In this document: positions 34,025 to 42,145 of the stretch, piece by piece
Layout: every line of letters starts with the position of its first letter
Numbering within the stretch: the first letter of the stretch is position 1
Assembly (NCBI GenBank): GCA_023511455.1
Contig: JAIMBJ010000007.1
Location: forward strand, 62,001-126,000
Direction: 5' to 3'
Origin: Bacillota bacterium
GTDB taxonomy: Bacteria; Armatimonadota; HRBIN16
Length of the DNA stretch: 64,000 bases
The notes under the pieces: generated by a model
Databases searched by the model: none
What the model was told of the DNA's origin: nothing
Seen by the model: the letters and a program-made list of their open reading frames with translations, nothing else
Made by a program: the position numbers and the translations under genes

Positions 34025-35119
34025 GTGAAGAGACGTCTCTCAGTAACAGTCTCGTTGCTGGTGCTGGTGGTAGCCGCGGGGTGCGTGGAAATGCCCGGCT
34101 GCGGCGTCGGAGTGGATTTCTCACCCGATGGGAAACAGATAGCCTTCACTTGGATGTCCCGAGACGGACTGCGCCTTGCAATCACCGATACGGAAGGCAG
34201 GCGGATGCGTATCGTTCCACAGTCGGAAAACCCCGGACCGCCGTTGTGGTCACCCGAAGGCAAGAATCTCCTTTTCACCACCGACACCGACTTAGTACTC
34301 TACGACCCGGCGCAAAAAACGGTGCGTAAAATCGCCACGCAGGTGGTTCCGGGAGCTTACGCCTGGAGCAGCGACGGGAGCCAGATTGTATGCCTCGGCG
34401 CACCAGAGACCAAATCCACCGAGCAACCAGCATGGGTCTTATGGATATCTGCGCCCAGCGGAGAGGTGCAGATGCGAACCGACCTGCCAGCACAAGTGGA
34501 ACCGCTCACATCCATAGTCCCTCAAGTCTCGGTGGTTTCGCTGCCTCCCACATGGGGCATTGCCTTCATCGATTCGGGCAGAAACGTGTACACCGTGGAG
34601 GCAGGCAAGGTATACCGCATTACCAGCACCGGGGACGTGCAGTCTCTCAGGGTAAGCCCCGACGGAACGCAGTTGCAGTGGGTGCGTTCGCCACCGGGTT
34701 CGCCGGTTCTTGTGGTGCACACCTACGACCTTATCTCGCGCACCCTCATCGGAGACCCCATACGCGTCGATTTGCGGCTTATCCCGCACCTTCCCGGCTA
34801 CAAGCATGGAGGGGCATGGGGCATCCTTTCCCCCGACGGACACAGAATGCTGGTGGCTGCAACATTTAAGCGCGAAGCTGGCAAAGAAAAGAGCCTGTAT
34901 TCTGCAGTGTATCTGGTAGACCTTCCCAGCCGCGAGGTACGCTTGCTTCGCCAGCAACGACCTGTCCTGTCACAGAAAGCACAGCTGCCGTTGCTGCCGT
35001 TCTGGTCTCGCGACGGCTCAAAGATTGCGGTGCTGGCTCTTGGGGACGAGAGCTCGCTGTGGGTCTGCCGGGCGGACGGTTTCGGCGGGCGAGTGATACG
35101 ATACGCGAAGGTCAGGTGA
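34025..35119 (+). CDS. TolB-like beta-propeller lipoprotein
   Basis: 364 residues. A lipoprotein signal (MKRRLSVTVSLLVLVVAAGC, lipobox VAAGC) is followed by WD40-like (PD40) repeats of the form FSPDGKQIAFTW, WSPEGKNLLFTT, WSSDGSQIVCLG, VSPDGTQLQWV, LSPDGHRMLVAA and WSRDGSKIAVLA, six or seven blades in all. TolB-like propellers usually act as binding platforms. No enzymatic domain is attached. GTG 34025 follows ACGGAGGAGGG. It probably sits on the outer face of the cytoplasmic membrane or the inner face of an outer membrane. No partner gene is adjacent; downstream lies a hairpin and a long gene-free stretch. Confidence 0.85.
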   Translation: MKRRLSVTVSLLVLVVAAGCVEMPGCGVGVDFSPDGKQIAFTWMSRDGLRLAITDTEGRRMRIVPQSENPGPPLWSPEGKNLLFTTDTDLVLYDPAQKTVRKIATQVVPGAYAWSSDGSQIVCLGAPETKSTEQPAWVLWISAPSGEVQMRTDLPAQVEPLTSIVPQVSVVSLPPTWGIAFIDSGRNVYTVEAGKVYRITSTGDVQSLRVSPDGTQLQWVRSPPGSPVLVVHTYDLISRTLIGDPIRVDLRLIPHLPGYKHGGAWGILSPDGHRMLVAATFKREAGKEKSLYSAVYLVDLPSREVRLLRQQRPVLSQKAQLPLLPFWSRDGSKIAVLALGDESSLWVCRADGFGGRVIRYAKVR

Positions 35120-35130
35120 AGAACTTCAGG

Positions 35131-35158
35131 AGAGGCTCACCGACAAGGGTGAGCCTCT
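35131..35158 (+). terminator. Strong hairpin after the TolB-like gene
   Basis: AGAGGCTCACC (35131-35141), loop GACAAG, and GGTGAGCCTCT (35148-35158): an 11-bp perfect stem beginning 12 bases after the stop. No T-run follows, so it is a terminator candidate without a classical tail. Confidence 0.55.
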
Positions 35159-35159
35159 A

Positions 35160-35445
35160 ACACTTGACGACACTATCCGCCCTTTCTGCCCAGTATCAGA
35201 CCACTCTCAGCCCGACGCGAGCAGCTGCACCGTAGCCCATTAGCTGAGACGTTCAGCTCACGCCCTCGAACGAGCAACCCTGTTTGACACCACGTCTGTT
35301 CTCAGCGCATTCCACTGGCGGATTTCGAGCGACCGCTTACCCCTGACCACGAGATAAGACTCCGCGTAAATAAGGCGGATTCCCATTAGCAGGAATAAGA
35401 ATTATTATTGATTTTTTGGATTTCTCAAAATATTTTTTAGAGGTA
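35160..35445. other. Gene-free stretch upstream of the pseudopilin
   Basis: I see no coding frame here. It contains a small perfect hairpin (AGCTGA 35242-35247, TCAGCT 35253-35258, five-base loop) and, from about 35395 on, a sharply AT-rich run leading into the pseudopilin promoter. I could not match it to a known riboswitch. Confidence 0.5.
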
Positions 35446-35475
35446 TTGAAAAATTATTTTAATGTGATATATAAT
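35446..35475 (+). promoter_or_regulatory. Strong promoter with AT-rich upstream region for the pseudopilin gene
   Basis: TTGAAA (35446-35451), an 18-base spacer, and a perfect TATAAT (35470-35475). The preceding 50 bases are almost all A/T, in an otherwise GC-rich region, resembling an UP element and suggesting high expression. Confidence 0.75.
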
Positions 35476-35515
35476 GAAAACCAGAGAGACATTGCTCACG
35501 TCAAGGAGGCGAATC

Positions 35516-36259
35516 ATGCGCAACCAAAGCAACCAAAAGGCGTTCACGTTGATAGAGCTGCTGGTGGCTATCGCGATTATCGCGATACTGGCAGCGATCC
35601 TGTTCCCTGTCTTTACTCAGGCACGCGAGAAAGCGCGTCAAACCGCTTGCCTGAGCAACGTGAAGCAGATGGCGCTGGCAACTGCGATGTACACACAGGA
35701 TTACGAGGCGTTTCCCCTTTATTCCAAAGCAGAGGGCGGAGTGGAGTACCGCTGGTTTGACCAGATTATGCCGTACATTCGCAACCAGCAACTGCATTCC
35801 TGTCCCACGGTGCCACACCTCAAATTCGGGCGAAACCCAGCCTACGGATACAATTATCAGTACCTTGGGAACTCACGCAGTAACTGCTCCAACGTGCCGG
35901 TCAGTGAAGCGGAGATACTTGTTCCCGCCAACACCATCCTGGTCGGCGACAGCCGAGGGTCTGGCACGCGTATCTGCGACAACGACGAGCCGAGTGACCC
36001 TGACTACCGCAATCTAGAGTGTTTGGGCAACCACGGCTATACTATTGACCCTCCTGTGTTGCCGCCGTGTCGTCGGGGGAACAGTCCTAACCGTTACGGC
36101 ACAGGGGGTACGCCGGGAGTACGCACTCCGCTTCACCCTCGCCATAACGGTGGCACTAACATTGCCTTCGTAGACGGGCACGCCAAATGGATGCGGACGG
36201 AGGAGGTGGATCTGGACAACCGGTGGTGGAACGGACGCTACCCGGACCCCACGCCGTAA
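35516..36259 (+). CDS. Type II secretion/pilin-like pseudopilin with H-X9-DG C-terminus (DUF1559 type)
   Basis: 247 residues. The prepilin cleavage/methylation site is [17 protein letters not shown], with a short basic leader MRNQSNQK, and the helix continues [25 protein letters not shown]. The C-terminal part has the typical [17 protein letters not shown], the H-X9-DG motif, within [11 protein letters not shown]. Such proteins are hugely expanded in Planctomycetota and Armatimonadota; their role in pilus-like or secretion structures is unproven. Cysteines at [23 protein letters not shown] and LECLGN may form disulfides. The frame extends to 35474, but ATG 35516 follows CAAGGAGGCGAATC. It has its own strong promoter and a hairpin after it, so it is expressed alone. 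Confidence 0.92.
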   Translation: MRNQSNQKAFTLIELLVAIAIIAILAAILFPVFTQAREKARQTACLSNVKQMALATAMYTQDYEAFPLYSKAEGGVEYRWFDQIMPYIRNQQLHSCPTVPHLKFGRNPAYGYNYQYLGNSRSNCSNVPVSEAEILVPANTILVGDSRGSGTRICDNDEPSDPDYRNLECLGNHGYTIDPPVLPPCRRGNSPNRYGTGGTPGVRTPLHPRHNGGTNIAFVDGHAKWMRTEEVDLDNRWWNGRYPDPTP

Positions 36260-36272
36260 TGCCATAATGTCG

Positions 36273-36299
36273 GTTGGGGGAGCGTTGCGCTCCCCCAAC
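36273..36299. terminator. Bidirectional hairpin between convergent genes
   Basis: GTTGGGGGAGCG (36273-36284), a TTG loop, and CGCTCCCCCAAC (36288-36299): a perfect 12-bp GC-rich stem between the pseudopilin and the GH42-like gene, serving either strand. There is no T-run. Confidence 0.65.
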
Positions 36300-36310
36300 G
36301 CGCTGTAGCG

Positions 36311-39247
36311 CTAATCCCTCTTTTTGCGGTGTTTTCTGCCGCCGCGCCTGCGTCGCTTCTTGCCCGTGGAGACAGGTGGTTCTGCACCTATCTCTTCACT
36401 GCGTTCGGGGATGGAGATTCCCAGTGCTTGCAGATGCTCGTATCCGCCCACCACATACAACCCGGTTTGTCCCGTGCGCATGTTCAGGCGCAGATTGACT
36501 GCGTCCTCCGCCAGCAAGCAGTCCTCCGTCAGGTCATACACCACCTGCTTGTGCGGTAACTGCAGGTAGACCACGCCGTCACCAACGGAGTGCACCGCGA
36601 GGAACGGCGGAGCCACGCGAACGACATCGCTGCTCTGCGACCACACATGCACCCCCGCAAACCGGCATAAGCCGCGCAGCAGGTCAACGCTCAGTTGGCG
36701 TTCCCCAATGAATACCGAACGCCACGAACCCATATCTTTCACGGCGATGGAAGGCAAGCCGGTCTGGATGTACTCGCCCAGCACCACTGCCTTCTCATCC
36801 AGCACGTAGAACGACGGGTTGACCCTTTCCCGAATGCCTATCTGCTTGTTGCGCAACCTTTCGGAAATCGGGTGTCGGTCATTGCTGATAATGGAACCCG
36901 TTTCGCTGTTCCACGGCTGTGCTTTGATGGCTATCCCAGCGACGTCGCGTGGACCATCCGGGGTATAGCCGTTCTCATCGAACAGCGCTACCGCGTAAAG
37001 CCACACGAGGGTCTTGCCGTCGCGCTGCAGTCGCTCCCGAATCGCCTCGCGCACTTCGGAGTCTATCTCTATCGGGTCGAGGAACAGATACATTTTGGCG
37101 TCGGGGAATGCCTTGCGCACAAGGTCACTCTGCAAGTAGATACCGTAGTGAATGCCCGCTCGCGCAAGCACCTCCTGCTGCCCGATGATGAGAGGTTCCA
37201 GTAACGCCTGAGGAGACTGGATGCGCGTGAGGCTGCGTTCGTCCACAATAACGGCTACTTCAGGTGTCTCGGGGAGCCTTTGCCGAATGTGTGCCAGATA
37301 CAGCGTCGACAGCTTTCCTGCCTGTTGCCAGACCTCGCTGTCGTTTAACCAGCCTTCGCCCCACAGGTCCATCCATGAGACGCCTGCATGGTGTACGAGG
37401 GCGGTTGTCGCGTTGCGCAGACGCACCTGTCGGGTGGATTCCGCATCCGAACAGCGAGGGTTATAGTCATCCGGCGTGTTGCCCTGTGCGGTGTGGGGCT
37501 TGGTATCGTCTTCCAGGATAAACAGCTTGTCATGCAGGCGCACCGAAGCCACCGGAACCGGTATACTGCCCGGTTGGGTGGAGCACCTGTCGCGGTACGA
37601 CACCGGTGCGCATATCAGGTCAATACTCTGTGTGGACAGCACCTCCGAAAGCGCGAGATGTCCGCTGTGAGGCACCGGAAAATCCAGCACATAGCCATAC
37701 GATACCGCCACGAGACGCCGGTCGTCGCAATTTTTCTTCACGGTTCGCGACAGGTTCACAATCCGTCGCGCTATGGTTTCCGAAGCGAAGCACAGGTAGT
37801 CCCCATACCTCTGCCCTTTGCGGCTCTCGTAAAGCACGGTGGCGGGCACGGCGTCACTGCGATAAGTCGGTATGCTGGCGCTGGTGAAGGTCACCGAACC
37901 ATCGTGCCATGCCGCGCGAAGCCTCACGATGTCGTTCTTGTATCGGGCGCGCAGCCATTGCCGAAAAGCCTCCTGGGCGGCAGGGCTGTAATCGTAGCCA
38001 CGCTGGTACTCGTAGAACCACTCCCTGCAGTCCAGATGGTAGCCCAGAATGTAACGCGACTCTTCGGTCACTTCCAGCTGACGCACCAGCAAGGTTAGAG
38101 CCGCTTCCGCCTCCTGCCAGTATCGGTCGGAGGCGAACGAAGGCTCGCCGGTAGAACCGTCGGCGTAAGTGGTCATGGCTTCGGGATAGAGCTTTTGCCA
38201 GTCTGGAGGCGGAGTGAACACCACCCGAAACATCACATACCCTTGCGGGTCATGTTGATGCACCAGATGCAGCAGTCGCAGTGCCTCGTTCACGCTGTAG
38301 GAGACCATCGGCACCGATACAGGCAGTTCGAGCAAAAGGGCATGTAGATGCACCCCTGCGGAGGCTGCCTGCCGAATCTGCTCACACACCCTGCGTTCCG
38401 ACGCTGCCGAGTCGATATTGCCGAAAAAGAAGAGGGGCACCACAGGCTCGCCGTCGATAATAATCTCCGGGTGCCCCTGACGGATACCGAGGCGCACGCC
38501 CTCACGCTTACGTCTGCGCGGTTCCGGCTCCTTCCGCTCAGCGGCAGCCTCCGCCGGAGGAATCTCCTCCGTCTCTGCTCTGGCAGTGCGTCGCGTTCGC
38601 CTTCGGCGTCGGGCGGGAGGCGGCGTCGCCTCCGTCGGCGTTTCCGGCTCGGCAACCTCTTCGGCTGGCGCAATGGCTTCCAGAGAGGGTTCACCCGCCT
38701 CACGGGGCGATTCCAGCACAGGCGGTTCTTCGGCAGGTGCTTCTTCCACCACGTGTTCCACACTCAGCGATGGCGTTTCTTCCGCAGCCGGTGCTGCTTC
38801 TACCGGCGTTTGCTCAACCACTGGCGTGGGTACTCCCGCCTGTGCCTCTTCGGTGCTCGCCGCGGCGGATTTCGCTCGCCTGCGTGTGGATGTGCGCTTT
38901 TTGCGGGCAGGTGCTTCGGTCCCGTTCACGGGCACAACAGCCGCCCGCTCCTCGCCAGAGCTCTGGGCAGACTGTTGAGCCTGTGGTTCGCCGCCGGCAA
39001 CTTCGCCAACAGGAACGGGTTCTGTGCTAACCGTGCTCCCTGCGGAGTGAACAGGTGCAGGTTCCGATTCCGCGCCTGCGGCTTTCGCTGACCGACGACG
39101 CGCGCGCCGTTTGGGCGCAGGGGATGGTTCCTGTGGAGTTTCCTCCTGAGAACCAGCATCGCTTTCCGGTGCTGGGCTTGCCGGTTCAGGTGACGTAGCA
39201 AGCGGCTCCCCGTTCTCCGGCGTGGAGCGACGTCGACGTGATGGCAT
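36311..39247 (-). CDS. GH42-like glycoside hydrolase-fold protein with long disordered, arginine-rich tails
   Basis: 978 residues. The first 260 or so are low-complexity Pro/Glu/Ala sequence broken by basic clusters (PSRRRRS, KRRARRRSAKA, RKKRTSTRRRAKS, ARRRRRTRRTAR, RRRKREG). Then comes a beta-galactosidase-like TIM barrel (about 260-650) with YILGYHLDCREWFYEY, in the position of the GH42 acid/base, then SPAAQEAFRQWLRARY and WMDLWGEGW. A trimerisation-like domain (about 690-850, with PEVAVIVDERS and LARAGIHYGIY) follows, and finally a tail ending KKRRRRGGRKHRKKRD. No signal peptide. The canonical NE pair is replaced, so activity is uncertain. Charged tails of this kind suggest binding to a polyanion such as nucleic acid or acidic glycan. 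ATG 39247 follows GGAGG. Confidence 0.72.
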   Translation of the reverse strand: MPSRRRRSTPENGEPLATSPEPASPAPESDAGSQEETPQEPSPAPKRRARRRSAKAAGAESEPAPVHSAGSTVSTEPVPVGEVAGGEPQAQQSAQSSGEERAAVVPVNGTEAPARKKRTSTRRRAKSAAASTEEAQAGVPTPVVEQTPVEAAPAAEETPSLSVEHVVEEAPAEEPPVLESPREAGEPSLEAIAPAEEVAEPETPTEATPPPARRRRRTRRTARAETEEIPPAEAAAERKEPEPRRRKREGVRLGIRQGHPEIIIDGEPVVPLFFFGNIDSAASERRVCEQIRQAASAGVHLHALLLELPVSVPMVSYSVNEALRLLHLVHQHDPQGYVMFRVVFTPPPDWQKLYPEAMTTYADGSTGEPSFASDRYWQEAEAALTLLVRQLEVTEESRYILGYHLDCREWFYEYQRGYDYSPAAQEAFRQWLRARYKNDIVRLRAAWHDGSVTFTSASIPTYRSDAVPATVLYESRKGQRYGDYLCFASETIARRIVNLSRTVKKNCDDRRLVAVSYGYVLDFPVPHSGHLALSEVLSTQSIDLICAPVSYRDRCSTQPGSIPVPVASVRLHDKLFILEDDTKPHTAQGNTPDDYNPRCSDAESTRQVRLRNATTALVHHAGVSWMDLWGEGWLNDSEVWQQAGKLSTLYLAHIRQRLPETPEVAVIVDERSLTRIQSPQALLEPLIIGQQEVLARAGIHYGIYLQSDLVRKAFPDAKMYLFLDPIEIDSEVREAIRERLQRDGKTLVWLYAVALFDENGYTPDGPRDVAGIAIKAQPWNSETGSIISNDRHPISERLRNKQIGIRERVNPSFYVLDEKAVVLGEYIQTGLPSIAVKDMGSWRSVFIGERQLSVDLLRGLCRFAGVHVWSQSSDVVRVAPPFLAVHSVGDGVVYLQLPHKQVVYDLTEDCLLAEDAVNLRLNMRTGQTGLYVVGGYEHLQALGISIPERSEEIGAEPPVSTGKKRRRRGGRKHRKKRD

Positions 39248-39275
39248 CTTCTTGCACAGCCTCCTTATTTCACGG

Positions 39276-40007
39276 CTATTCGCCTGCCGTTGGGATGCCG
39301 ACACGCGCCACCTCTTGCTCTGCACGCCGCAGTGACCCGAAAAACTCCCGAAGCTGCGCAGGCTCCTCAAACAGCCAGTCAGGACGTTCCGCACGCAACA
39401 CCTCTACAGGGTGCGCTCCCCATCCGACCGCTATCACCGGAACACCCGCTTCCCGAGCACACTGGATGTCGTACACCGTGTCGCCCACGAAAATCGCTTC
39501 TGAAGGCGATGCCTGAAGCCTCTTCAGCGCCGCCAGCACCGGATCCGGTGCGGGTTTCGGACGAGCCACGTCGGACGAACTTACCACCGCGTCTATCCAT
39601 CCGTTCACGTTCAGCCGTGGCAGAAAAGTCTCCAGCTCCAGCCTGTTCTTGGATGTCACCAACGCGACGCGCATTCCCGCCCGCTTTGCCTCTTTCAACG
39701 CCTCGACTGCTTCTGGAATCACCTGTTCCAGATGCCTGTGCGACTCGTAATAGGCGATTTCGTCTGCCTCCATCGCGCGGTGGTCAGGCACAAAGTCCAC
39801 CAGATGGTCGAACAGGCGAACCTGCCGGTGTAAAGGAAGCCCGATGGTACGGCGCAGCTCGTCTCGCGAAATCTGTACTCCCAAATGCTTGCGGAAGGTA
39901 TGGTCTAAGGCGCGGACGATTAACTCCACGGTGTCGACCAGAGTACCGTCTATATCGAACAGCGCGCAACGATAAGGTGGCTGTGTCGCTGTCAATGCAC
40001 TCCCCAT
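39276..40007 (-). CDS. HAD-superfamily phosphatase (phosphoglycolate phosphatase-like)
   Basis: 243-residue haloacid dehalogenase-type hydrolase. Motif I LFDIDGTLVDT (nucleophile Asp about residue 18), a helical cap from about 25 to 95, motif II VALVTSKNRLELE (Thr/Ser), motif III Lys in SSDVARPKPAPDPV, and motif IV FVGDTVYDIQCA are all present. This most resembles Gph/PpaX. The usual ATG (40007) has no Shine-Dalgarno. A TTG a few codons in, behind GGGGAG, would be an alternative that loses only the first residues. The gene ends 28 bases before the GH42-like gene on the same strand, and both are probably transcribed from the promoter at 40044-40073. The physiological substrate is unknown. Confidence 0.88.
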   Translation of the reverse strand: MGSALTATQPPYRCALFDIDGTLVDTVELIVRALDHTFRKHLGVQISRDELRRTIGLPLHRQVRLFDHLVDFVPDHRAMEADEIAYYESHRHLEQVIPEAVEALKEAKRAGMRVALVTSKNRLELETFLPRLNVNGWIDAVVSSSDVARPKPAPDPVLAALKRLQASPSEAIFVGDTVYDIQCAREAGVPVIAVGWGAHPVEVLRAERPDWLFEEPAQLREFFGSLRRAEQEVARVGIPTAGE

Positions 40008-40043
40008 TGATTACATCGAGTATCGACAACTTTATCCTTGTGC

Positions 40044-40073
40044 ATTATACGGGCAAGACGGGTCGGTTGTCAA
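40044..40073 (-). promoter_or_regulatory. Promoter of the HAD phosphatase/GH42-like operon
   Basis: Minus strand TTGACA (40073-40068), an 18-base spacer, and TATAAT (40049-40044), both consensus. It is back to back with the transketolase promoter, with the two -35 boxes about 28 bases apart. Confidence 0.75.
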
Positions 40074-40100
40074 CTGGCGGCGCACCAGCCTCGTCGTCGT

Positions 40101-40129
40101 TTGACAAATGCCATGCTCTCGGATAGAAT
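40101..40129 (+). promoter_or_regulatory. Promoter of the split transketolase
   Basis: TTGACA (40101-40106), a 17-base spacer, and TAGAAT (40124-40129), 34 bases upstream of the TTG start at 40163. Confidence 0.75.
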
Positions 40130-40162
40130 CACCATCGAACCTGAATACAGGAGGTCGGTGCG

Positions 40163-40993
40163 TTGGTTACATCGGAGGTCTCACTGGAACATCTGCAAAA
40201 GATTGCCCGCAAGCTGCGCCGTCACATCGTTAAAATGCTGGCTATCGCAGGTAGCGGGCATCCGGGCGGTTCCCTCTCTGCCATAGACATCCTCACTGGG
40301 CTCTTCTTCGGCAACGTGATGCGCTACAACCCTCAAAACCCCCGCTGGGCGGACCGCGACCGCTTCGTCCTCAGCAAGGGGCATGCAGTGCCAGCGCTGT
40401 ATGCCGTGCTGGCGGAAGCGGGCTTCATCCCCGAAGAGTGGTTGTGGCAGCTACGCAAGATAGACACGCCGATGCAGGGACACCCGTCGGTGAAAGACCT
40501 GCCCGCGGTGGAGGCATCCACCGGGAGTCTGGGACAGGGGCTGAGCATCGGGCTGGGAATGGCGCTGGCAGCGCGTCTGGAGGACAGAGATTACCGCGTG
40601 TACGTGATGATTGGCGACGGCGAGTCGGAAGAGGGGCAGATTTGGGAAGCGGCGATGGCAGCGTCGCACTTCCGCGTGGGCAACTTGACCGCCATTCTGG
40701 ACTACAACCGCTACCAGCTGGACGGCGCAATCGGCGAGATTATGAGCATCGAGCCTGTGGTTGCCAAGTGGGAAGCCTTCGGCTGGGCCGTGCGCGAGAT
40801 CGACGGGCACGATATGCGGCAGATCATGGATGCCCTGCACTGGGCGAAAGAACCGCGAGAACAGCCATCCATCATCGTCGCGCACACGGTGAAAGGGAAA
40901 GGTGTGTCGTTCATGGAGAATAACAACGAGTTTCATGGCAAAGCGCCCACTCAGGCGGAGCTGGAGCAGGCGCTGGCGGAGCTCGCCGACTGA
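40163..40993 (+). CDS. Transketolase, N-terminal (TPP-binding) subunit
   Basis: Half of a split transketolase, exchanging two-carbon units in the pentose phosphate pathway. 276 residues carry the pyrophosphate-binding part: IAGSGHPGGSLSAIDIL, RFVLSKGHAVPALYAVL, STGSLGQGLSIGLGMA and the GDGESEEGQIWEAAMAA motif ending with NRYQLDG. The start is a TTG (40163), behind AGGAGGT at good spacing. The partner C-terminal subunit begins 27 bases after the stop. Split transketolases are common in archaea, Thermotogota, Actinomycetota and related phyla, and assemble as a 2+2 complex. It has its own consensus promoter. Confidence 0.95.
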   Translation: MVTSEVSLEHLQKIARKLRRHIVKMLAIAGSGHPGGSLSAIDILTGLFFGNVMRYNPQNPRWADRDRFVLSKGHAVPALYAVLAEAGFIPEEWLWQLRKIDTPMQGHPSVKDLPAVEASTGSLGQGLSIGLGMALAARLEDRDYRVYVMIGDGESEEGQIWEAAMAASHFRVGNLTAILDYNRYQLDGAIGEIMSIEPVVAKWEAFGWAVREIDGHDMRQIMDALHWAKEPREQPSIIVAHTVKGKGVSFMENNNEFHGKAPTQAELEQALAELAD

Positions 40994-41020
40994 ATACCAG
41001 AGGTGATGGGAGGAACTGCA

Positions 41021-41980
41021 ATGGCAAGACCATTGGGTGAAGCCACCCGTGAAGCATACGGTAAAGCACTGGCGGAGCTGGGACGCGAGAACCCCAACAT
41101 CGTGGTGCTGGACGGCGACCTGTCCAAGTCCACCATGACGAAGTACTTCGCGCAGGAGTTCCCCGACCGCTTTTTCAACGTGGGCATTGCCGAGGCGAAC
41201 ATGGTGGGCATCGCCGCGGGGCTGGCAGCGTCGGGCAAAATCGCCTTCGCATCCAGCTTTGCCTGCTTCGTGATGTGCAAAGGTTTAGACCAGCTGCGGT
41301 TGGCTGTCGCTTACAGCGGCAATAACGTGAAGATTGTGGGCACGCATGGCGGCATCTCTATTGGCGAGGACGGCGTGTCGCAGATGGGACACGAGGATAT
41401 CGGGCTGGCGCTGTCCCTGCCCGGCTTTGTGGTGATGGTGCCCGCAGACGGTGCGGAAACGCGCGCGGCGGTGCGCGCGGCAGCAGAACACGTCGGACCG
41501 GTGTATATCCGCGTGGGACGCCCCAAAGCACCCATCGTGTACGAGAACGGCTGTCCCGATTTCCGCATTGGCAAAGCCATCACCCTGCGCGAGGGGCGTG
41601 ACGTGACGCTCATTGCCAACGGACTGATGGTGGCTGCCGCGCTGGATGCGGCGGAACAGCTGGAACAGCAAGGCATCTCGGCGCGGGTGCTGGATATGCA
41701 TACCGTGCGTCCGCTGGACGAAGAGGCAGTGGAAAAAGCGGCACGCGAGACCCGAGCTATCGTGGTTGCGGAGGAGCATTTAGTATACACTGGACTGGGG
41801 TCGCAGGTCGCTATGGCAGTGGCAAAGCGTCATCCCGTGCCCATGCGCTTCATCGGCTTGACCGATTACGCCGAATCCGGCGCGCCCGAGGCACTGATGC
41901 GCAAATATGGCTTGACCGCCGACGACATCGCACGGGAAGCCATCGACCTGGTAAACGTGCGTCAGGAAGCCGTTTTATAA
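41021..41980 (+). CDS. Transketolase, C-terminal (pyrimidine-binding) subunit
   Basis: 319-residue partner of the preceding gene. The TPP pyrimidine-binding domain has LDGDLSKSTMTKYF, FFNVGIAEANMVGIAAGLA, with the catalytic Glu in GIAEAN, and FASSFACFVM. The C-terminal domain begins about residue 190 (ITLREGRDVTLIANG) and includes VLDMHTVRPLDEEAV. The frame is open to an ATG at 41003, but the GGGAGG sits just before ATG 41021, which is preferred. The two-gene unit ends at a good terminator. The pathway role is sugar-phosphate interconversion; no other pentose-phosphate genes are adjacent. Confidence 0.95.
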   Translation: MARPLGEATREAYGKALAELGRENPNIVVLDGDLSKSTMTKYFAQEFPDRFFNVGIAEANMVGIAAGLAASGKIAFASSFACFVMCKGLDQLRLAVAYSGNNVKIVGTHGGISIGEDGVSQMGHEDIGLALSLPGFVVMVPADGAETRAAVRAAAEHVGPVYIRVGRPKAPIVYENGCPDFRIGKAITLREGRDVTLIANGLMVAAALDAAEQLEQQGISARVLDMHTVRPLDEEAVEKAARETRAIVVAEEHLVYTGLGSQVAMAVAKRHPVPMRFIGLTDYAESGAPEALMRKYGLTADDIAREAIDLVNVRQEAVL

Positions 41981-41998
41981 GCGCAAACACACGTTGTG

Positions 41999-42035
41999 CA
42001 GGGCAATCCACCACGTTCGGATTGCCCTGTGCTTT
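41999..42035 (+). terminator. Rho-independent terminator of the transketolase operon
   Basis: CAGGGCAATCC (41999-42009), a nine-base loop, and GGATTGCCCTG (42019-42029), followed by TGCTTTTCG. An 11-bp perfect stem plus a short T-run. Confidence 0.85.
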
Positions 42036-42145
42036 TCGAAGTGATGAAAACCGCTAACATTACCAGTCCAAACCTCTTGCCAAAATCGCGCAAACATGAG
42101 AAAATGAGATACCCGTGATATTCGGGCGGAAGGGAGAGTGGCGAG

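Noticed and set aside
35160-35445. Cyclic-di-GMP or other known riboswitch ahead of the pseudopilin
   Set aside because: I looked for the conserved cores and saw none on either strand; only short hairpins are present.
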